NCBI GenBank assembly: GCA_032358165.1
Contig: JAALGY010000063.1
Span: forward strand, 434,001 to 498,000
Direction of reading: 5' to 3'
DNA: 64,000 bases
Source: Diplosphaera chodatii
Lineage: Eukaryota; Chlorophyta; Trebouxiophyceae; Prasiolales; Stichococcaceae
The notes beneath the pieces are model-generated. The model was not told the DNA's origin and ran no database searches. It saw nothing but the letters and a program-made list of their open reading frames with translations. A program made the position numbers and the translations under genes. Of the stretch, positions 59,571 to 64,000 are shown one piece after another (within the stretch, counting starts at the first letter, position 1; each line of letters starts with the position of its first letter).

Positions 59571-60728
59571 GACGCACGGCCTGCGGACGACGGACGATCA
59601 TAGCGGCCATCAGCAGGACATCAATAGAGGGATGCAGAAGCGCTCGTCATACAGATGCTAATATGCGTCTGTTCCTGAGACTGCGGACTTTGGTGCGTTC
59701 CGGCGCTGCGCTAACCACCTGCACCTGTCATGAGTGCGGCACGTGGGAATCGCATGACCGACCGGTCCGGACATGAAGTCTTGTCTGCGCATACTCACAC
59801 CATTTGCATCCTCATACCATAGCATTGGCGAGGGAGATGAGGATGCATACGGTCTTCGCGCTTGCATCAGTCCATCGGTGAGGCGTGAGCGCAGCACATA
59901 CAAGACTGGATGGAAAATGTGTCCCCAATCAAACGCGAGGCCGAAACAGTGCGTGGGCAAGACCGTGAGCAGCATCAGTGGGCGCTTCTGCTTGTCATGT
60001 GAGGTCACGCGTTTGAAGAGCCGGCGGCTGGAGTTGGTGTTTAGCCGCCGCCGTGCACGGGTCCAGTGAGCTAGCTAGATGCAGGGCGCCAGCAGATAGA
60101 AGGGATGGCAGGCAGCCACCGCTGCCATTTTGGTGCATACCAGATGACGGCGCAATGGCAATAGCTGCGCCTTATGACAACGCGTGGAGCGTCCCCGACA
60201 ACTGCGCCAGCGACCGACTTCTGGTAGGGGGGAGCATCTTGATTACTAGTCAGGGCCGCACCTTTGAGGTCTTGCCAGCCGGGCTATTGAATGGAGGCGG
60301 TGACCTAGCCGTGGGAACGCGGAAGCCACAAGTGAGACTTGCAAGCACGATTTGCGTTTGCAGGTGGCTTGACTGCGTGCTGGTTCCCGTGCGCTGTCCG
60401 GCGAATATATAGTTTTGTGCGGGAATCCTGGGTCCGCGACGGAAGCAGCGAATTTTTGTACCTAACAAAAAGTCCGGAGTAACCCTCAACACTATTCATT
60501 GCTGCCATGTTTACATACCACGTGTACTTTTCGTTGTAGATGGCAAGCTTGCGGCGCAAGACTGGGACTTTGCTAGGTCACGAGGTCGTGACGTCACAAC
60601 GATGCCACTCCATCCGCGCCTTCGTTAGTCATGGCCGACAGGCAGCCACGGAGCACCAAGCCATCGCGTGGCTCAGGGAATGAGCCTGTAAGGCGCCGTG
60701 CGCAACAGCTTGCAGGCCCGGTGGCCCG
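59571..60728. other. Region without a confident gene
   Basis: This 1.16 kb gap lies between the PheRS alpha stop and the nuclease start, both minus strand. It should contain the nuclease promoter. A plus-strand frame at 60053-60412 lacks recognisable similarity. The area around 60400-60560 is AT-richer than its surroundings. Confidence 0.4.
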
Positions 60729-63473
60729 TCACAGGCCAAGTCTGCAGATCGGACTCTTGCGGACCATGGACAGGCTGACTTTATGGCCAAACAGCTCGCG
60801 GATGTTGTTGATGCCGTAGAGGATCATGGTTGGTCTGCAGGGATGACACGCACAGTGTCGATCGCGCTTTGCCCTGTGCGTTGTATGCGGACGTGTGTTG
60901 ACAGGTGGCTGCACATGCATGAAACAACGTCACGCAGGTGTGCAACGTCACGCAGGTGGACCGACATGGCGCACCGCTCGAGCGACAGCCCCCAGGCGAT
61001 GACGTTCACGTCCTCCGGCAGGCCCATCGGCCGCAGCATCTCCGGCCGGAACACCCCCGAGTTGCCCACCTCCATCCACTTGCCCAGCTCCTCCGAGTAG
61101 CTGCAGGGCAGGTTACCAGAGTGGCCGGGCAGGCAAAGCTGTGCAAGTGCCCACCCATCCATCCTGGTTGGCAGCAGCAGTCCTCTTGTTGTCCTGCGCC
61201 TGTTCACACCCCACAAGGCCTGCGACAGTCTACGCAACCTTGCCTAAAGATCTCCATGCTGGGTTCTGTATACGGGTTGTACGCCGGCTTGAAGCGCAGC
61301 TGCGGCAGCCCCAGCTGCTGGAAGAACAGGTGCAGCGTGCCGATGAGGTCGCCCAACGTCACCCCCCGGTCACAGATCACACCTGCAAACGCAAGAGATG
61401 TCCTAGCATTGCTTCGGAACCATCTCAAAAATCATGGTGACATGAGAACAAGGATCAACAACACCTGCCGCACAGTGCAGTCTGGTGCTGAACATTGGGA
61501 CGCCCACCCTCAATCTGGTGGAACTCCGCGAGGTGGGTGCGGTCGATGGCCTCGTTGCGGAACACACGGTCGATGGAGAAGTACTTGGCGGGCTTGAAGC
61601 CCTGCTCTTGCGTCTGTGCCAGACGGTACAGCATGCGGCTGGACACGGCCGTGGTGTGCGTCCGCAGCAGGTTCTTCTCCGCCTCCGACGTCTTCCAGTA
61701 GTAGCCGTACCTGTTGTGTAGCACGACCACCTGGGGTGAGTCGCAACCATGCAACAATTGCCATAGGTCCACGACCCTTTGGTGCCAAGCAGATAGTCGC
61801 TCACGTAGGTTTCAGCTGTAAAAGGTGATGAGCGTACCCTGTGGACCCATAGCCGCCGCGCTCATGTGTCTGCCGCACCCGATCTACGTAATCCTTCGGC
61901 AACTTCTCGATAGGCGTCGCCGCAGGATCTGCCACGAGCAGAAAGCTGTGTCAAACAAATAGGTGTGCGCAGGTGAGGGAAGGGCTTTCATAGCGGATGG
62001 CGGCCGCAATCATCGAGACCATGCACGCCAGCCACAAAGCATGGTACCCGCATGCGCCCTCACTTGTCAGGAAGAAGGTGTCGTGCGCATCGCGTGCGGG
62101 ATGCTGCTGTGGCTGGAACAACGCATCGAAGTTCCAGAAGCTGTTTTCCACATAGTTGTTGGTCGGCATCTCCTCGAAGCCCATCTGTGTGAAGATCTTC
62201 CGGAACTGCGACCGCACCTGCCACCGCGCACACCACCTTCAGCTGCATGCCCTGCAGCATGTTACCTACGTGGCCTGGCAGAGCAGATGAATCAATAGGA
62301 TCTGCTATCCTCACCTTCAGCAGGGGGTGCAAGTGCCCGCCGACTGTTGGGAGTCCCAACGCATTGAAATTGTACTCCTTGAAAGTGGCTTCCTTCCATG
62401 TGCCCCTAGTGCATGTGAAGAGAGCAGAGTCTGAGCAGCATCCGGATTCGACATGCACCTCGATGGTGATGCATGGTGCAGCATTGCGATTTAGGAGAAC
62501 GACCATTGACAGCAGGGGTCATGGTCCCTATCTGCACCATTGGTACTCACTCCTTCAGCATCTCGGTCGTCAGGTCCGTGGGCTGCTTCTTGCGCTCCAG
62601 TGCAAATTTGGGGCCCTTGGTCAGCCGGTATGTGGTCCAGGACTCCAGGCTCACCAGCTTGCGCTTCTTCAGAGCGTCGCCGGTGGCCTTGTCCACAGCG
62701 TCCCCTCTGTCAACTGCTTGCAGCTGCTGCAGCACTGTATCCTCCACTGAGTCCACCTGCCAGGTCAGGGCATGTGGCTGCTCAGCCATGATGTCACTAT
62801 GACACTCCGAAATGCCCTGCATGCAGTCGCGGTGATAGGACGCTTAGTGTGAGCAGCGCCGGCGGCCAGCTCGCTGCACCTGGCGTGAGACCCTGGGGTC
62901 CTTGGACCCCTTTTCTGTTTTGATCCACCGCTTCTGCATGGCCTGCCGGAAGCCCAGGTCTGCCACGCCCGGCGGCAGGCGGCTCTGCACGTCAAGGTAC
63001 CACTTTCGGCTTTCTGCCGAGAGAGTCTGACATACTGCATCTGATGCATTGTTCCCAGGGTGTCAATGCTGATGCTGCGGCTGGCACGGTTCTGCAGGTA
63101 TCCACCTTGAGCTCGGACATCGGGGTGCCCTCGTCGTCCAGGATCCTGAACACCTGCACCTCTGGCGTGCCAGCTTCCAGGTACGGCCGCGAGTCGGCTG
63201 CTAACGCCAGTCTGGAGTGCTTCAGTTCCTGCGGAACTCACACGCCAGTGGTCCCTGCCATGTCGTCCGTAGAGGATGCGGTGTGAAATTCATCTGGACA
63301 TACGTCGGGTGTGCCCCTACCTGCGCACAGACCATCTCGTACGAGTCCAGGCTCTTGATGGTGGGCACCAGCGCGGCATGCATGACGCCCAGCTGCTGAG
63401 CCAGCTGATCTGTGTCAGCGATCTCGCCCTGCTCATGCAGCCTTGCCAACAGCCGCGGCTCCAGGTCGTCCAT
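60729..63473 (-). CDS. FARSA: Phenylalanyl-tRNA synthetase alpha subunit, cytosolic (FARSA type)
   Basis: This catalytic subunit charges tRNA-Phe as an alpha2beta2 enzyme. The start at 63473 reads [20 protein letters not shown], then [20 protein letters not shown], the N-terminal winged-helix region. Further exons carry [55 protein letters not shown] and [12 protein letters not shown]. The catalytic core then gives [74 protein letters not shown] and [51 protein letters not shown] and [10 protein letters not shown] follow. It ends [20 protein letters not shown] and SPICRLGL. Class II motifs 1-3 are in order. No targeting peptide is seen, so it is cytosolic. Confidence 0.95.
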
Positions 63474-64000
63474 GGTGAATCGCCTTCCACCGGACAACAC
63501 GCCTGGCTGTTGATCAGTTGGATCAATGGCCAGGTGGCAGCGGGATGGCACCTGGATTGAGGTCACTGTGTCACCGGCTGTCAGTCAGCATGCCAGCCTG
63601 AGGGCGTGGCAGAACTATGTCTGATGATGCTGCAAGCGCTTTGCAGACCTCAGGTTGCACCAGCTGACAGTGACAGCACACAGCCGGCATGCATCGATGC
63701 ATGCCGACTTGCCGAGGGCAGATTCACTGTAGGCCCCTTGATACTCGCTCAAACACGCTTTGTGTCGCATGAATATAATGCAGTGCAGTCTGCAATGTGA
63801 TGTCAGTCTGCTGTGTTGTGCTTTGTTGCTAGCTACGGCTACCGGGCTGCACACAACACCACATCTGAAAGCATCGGTGCCCACGCTTGCGAGGAAACAT
63901 GCACTGTGTACACATGCATGATGCCAGCTTGAGTACATTCAAGGTGTATTGATCACTCTGTGTGCGACGATTGTTTGCACAGCGACAGATCCGCTGCGTG
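63474..64000. other. Upstream of PheRS alpha, no supported gene
   Basis: This is the presumed promoter and leader of the PheRS alpha gene. Short frames on both strands show no similarity to known proteins. Confidence 0.45.

Noticed and set aside
60053..60412. Plus-strand 119-codon frame (MAIAAPYDNAWSVPDN)
   Set aside because: It has no recognisable similarity, no clear neighbours in frame and lies in a promoter-sized gap.
60631..60819. Plus-strand MADRQPRSTKPS frame
   Set aside because: It overlaps the last coding exon of PheRS alpha on the other strand and lacks similarity.

Overview
This window is nuclear DNA of a green alga, most likely a trebouxiophyte-type chlorophyte (inference from gene content and style; the species cannot be named from the sequence alone). 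Genes are dense, on both strands, and cut into many short exons by small introns rich in TGCA/TGCATG words. Products include plastid-targeted and lumen-targeted proteins (PsbP-like protein, ferritin, plastid ribosomal protein S5) alongside ordinary eukaryotic housekeeping genes (uL3, V-ATPase subunit G, PheRS alpha). No CRISPR array, rRNA or recognisable transposon was seen, and I recognised no tRNA gene. Coordinates for spliced genes run from the chosen start codon to the stop codon and include introns. Exon joins were traced by eye and, where stated, checked for reading phase.

Layout, left to right. 651-4021 (+) GT34-like glycosyltransferase. 4451-9774 (-) long-form tRNase Z. 9927-11451 (+) PsbP-like lumen protein, head-to-head with tRNase Z. 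11493-12261 (-) small Tat-type lumen protein. 12695-17697 (+) RING/zinc-finger protein joining a ZNF598/Hel2 N-terminus to an NFX1-type R3H C-terminus. 18180-19465 (+) secreted cyclophilin-like protein. 19823-20608 (+) intronless ferritin. 21249-24159 (+) plastid TPR-like membrane protein. 24771-27129 (-) class B DnaJ. 27691-29032 (+) Rieske protein. 29359-32079 (-) ribosomal protein uL3. 32452-32796 (+) V-ATPase G. 33236-36272 (+) SPP-like intramembrane protease. 36705-38263 (-) plastid uS5. 39008-42513 (-) EF-hand/transmembrane/Hint (hedgehog-type autoprocessing) protein. 43319-47444 (-) CCX/NCLX cation-calcium exchanger. 47843-50669 (+) PrimPol. 51122-59570 (-) a very large secreted ExeM/NucH-type nuclease with three lamin-tail modules, extensin-like proline linkers and a Cys-rich tail. 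60729-63473 (-) cytosolic PheRS alpha.

The genes do not form one pathway. The parts most worth attention are the bacterial-type secreted nuclease remodelled with plant-style SPPPP linkers and recently duplicated modules, the membrane-tethered Hint protein with an EF-hand, the in-frame Hel2-NFX1 fusion, and two introns with GC instead of GT donors. The nuclease, the Hint protein, the GT34-like enzyme, the SPP-like protease and the cyclophilin-like protein all appear directed to the secretory pathway or cell surface, but each stands alone in its own transcription unit.
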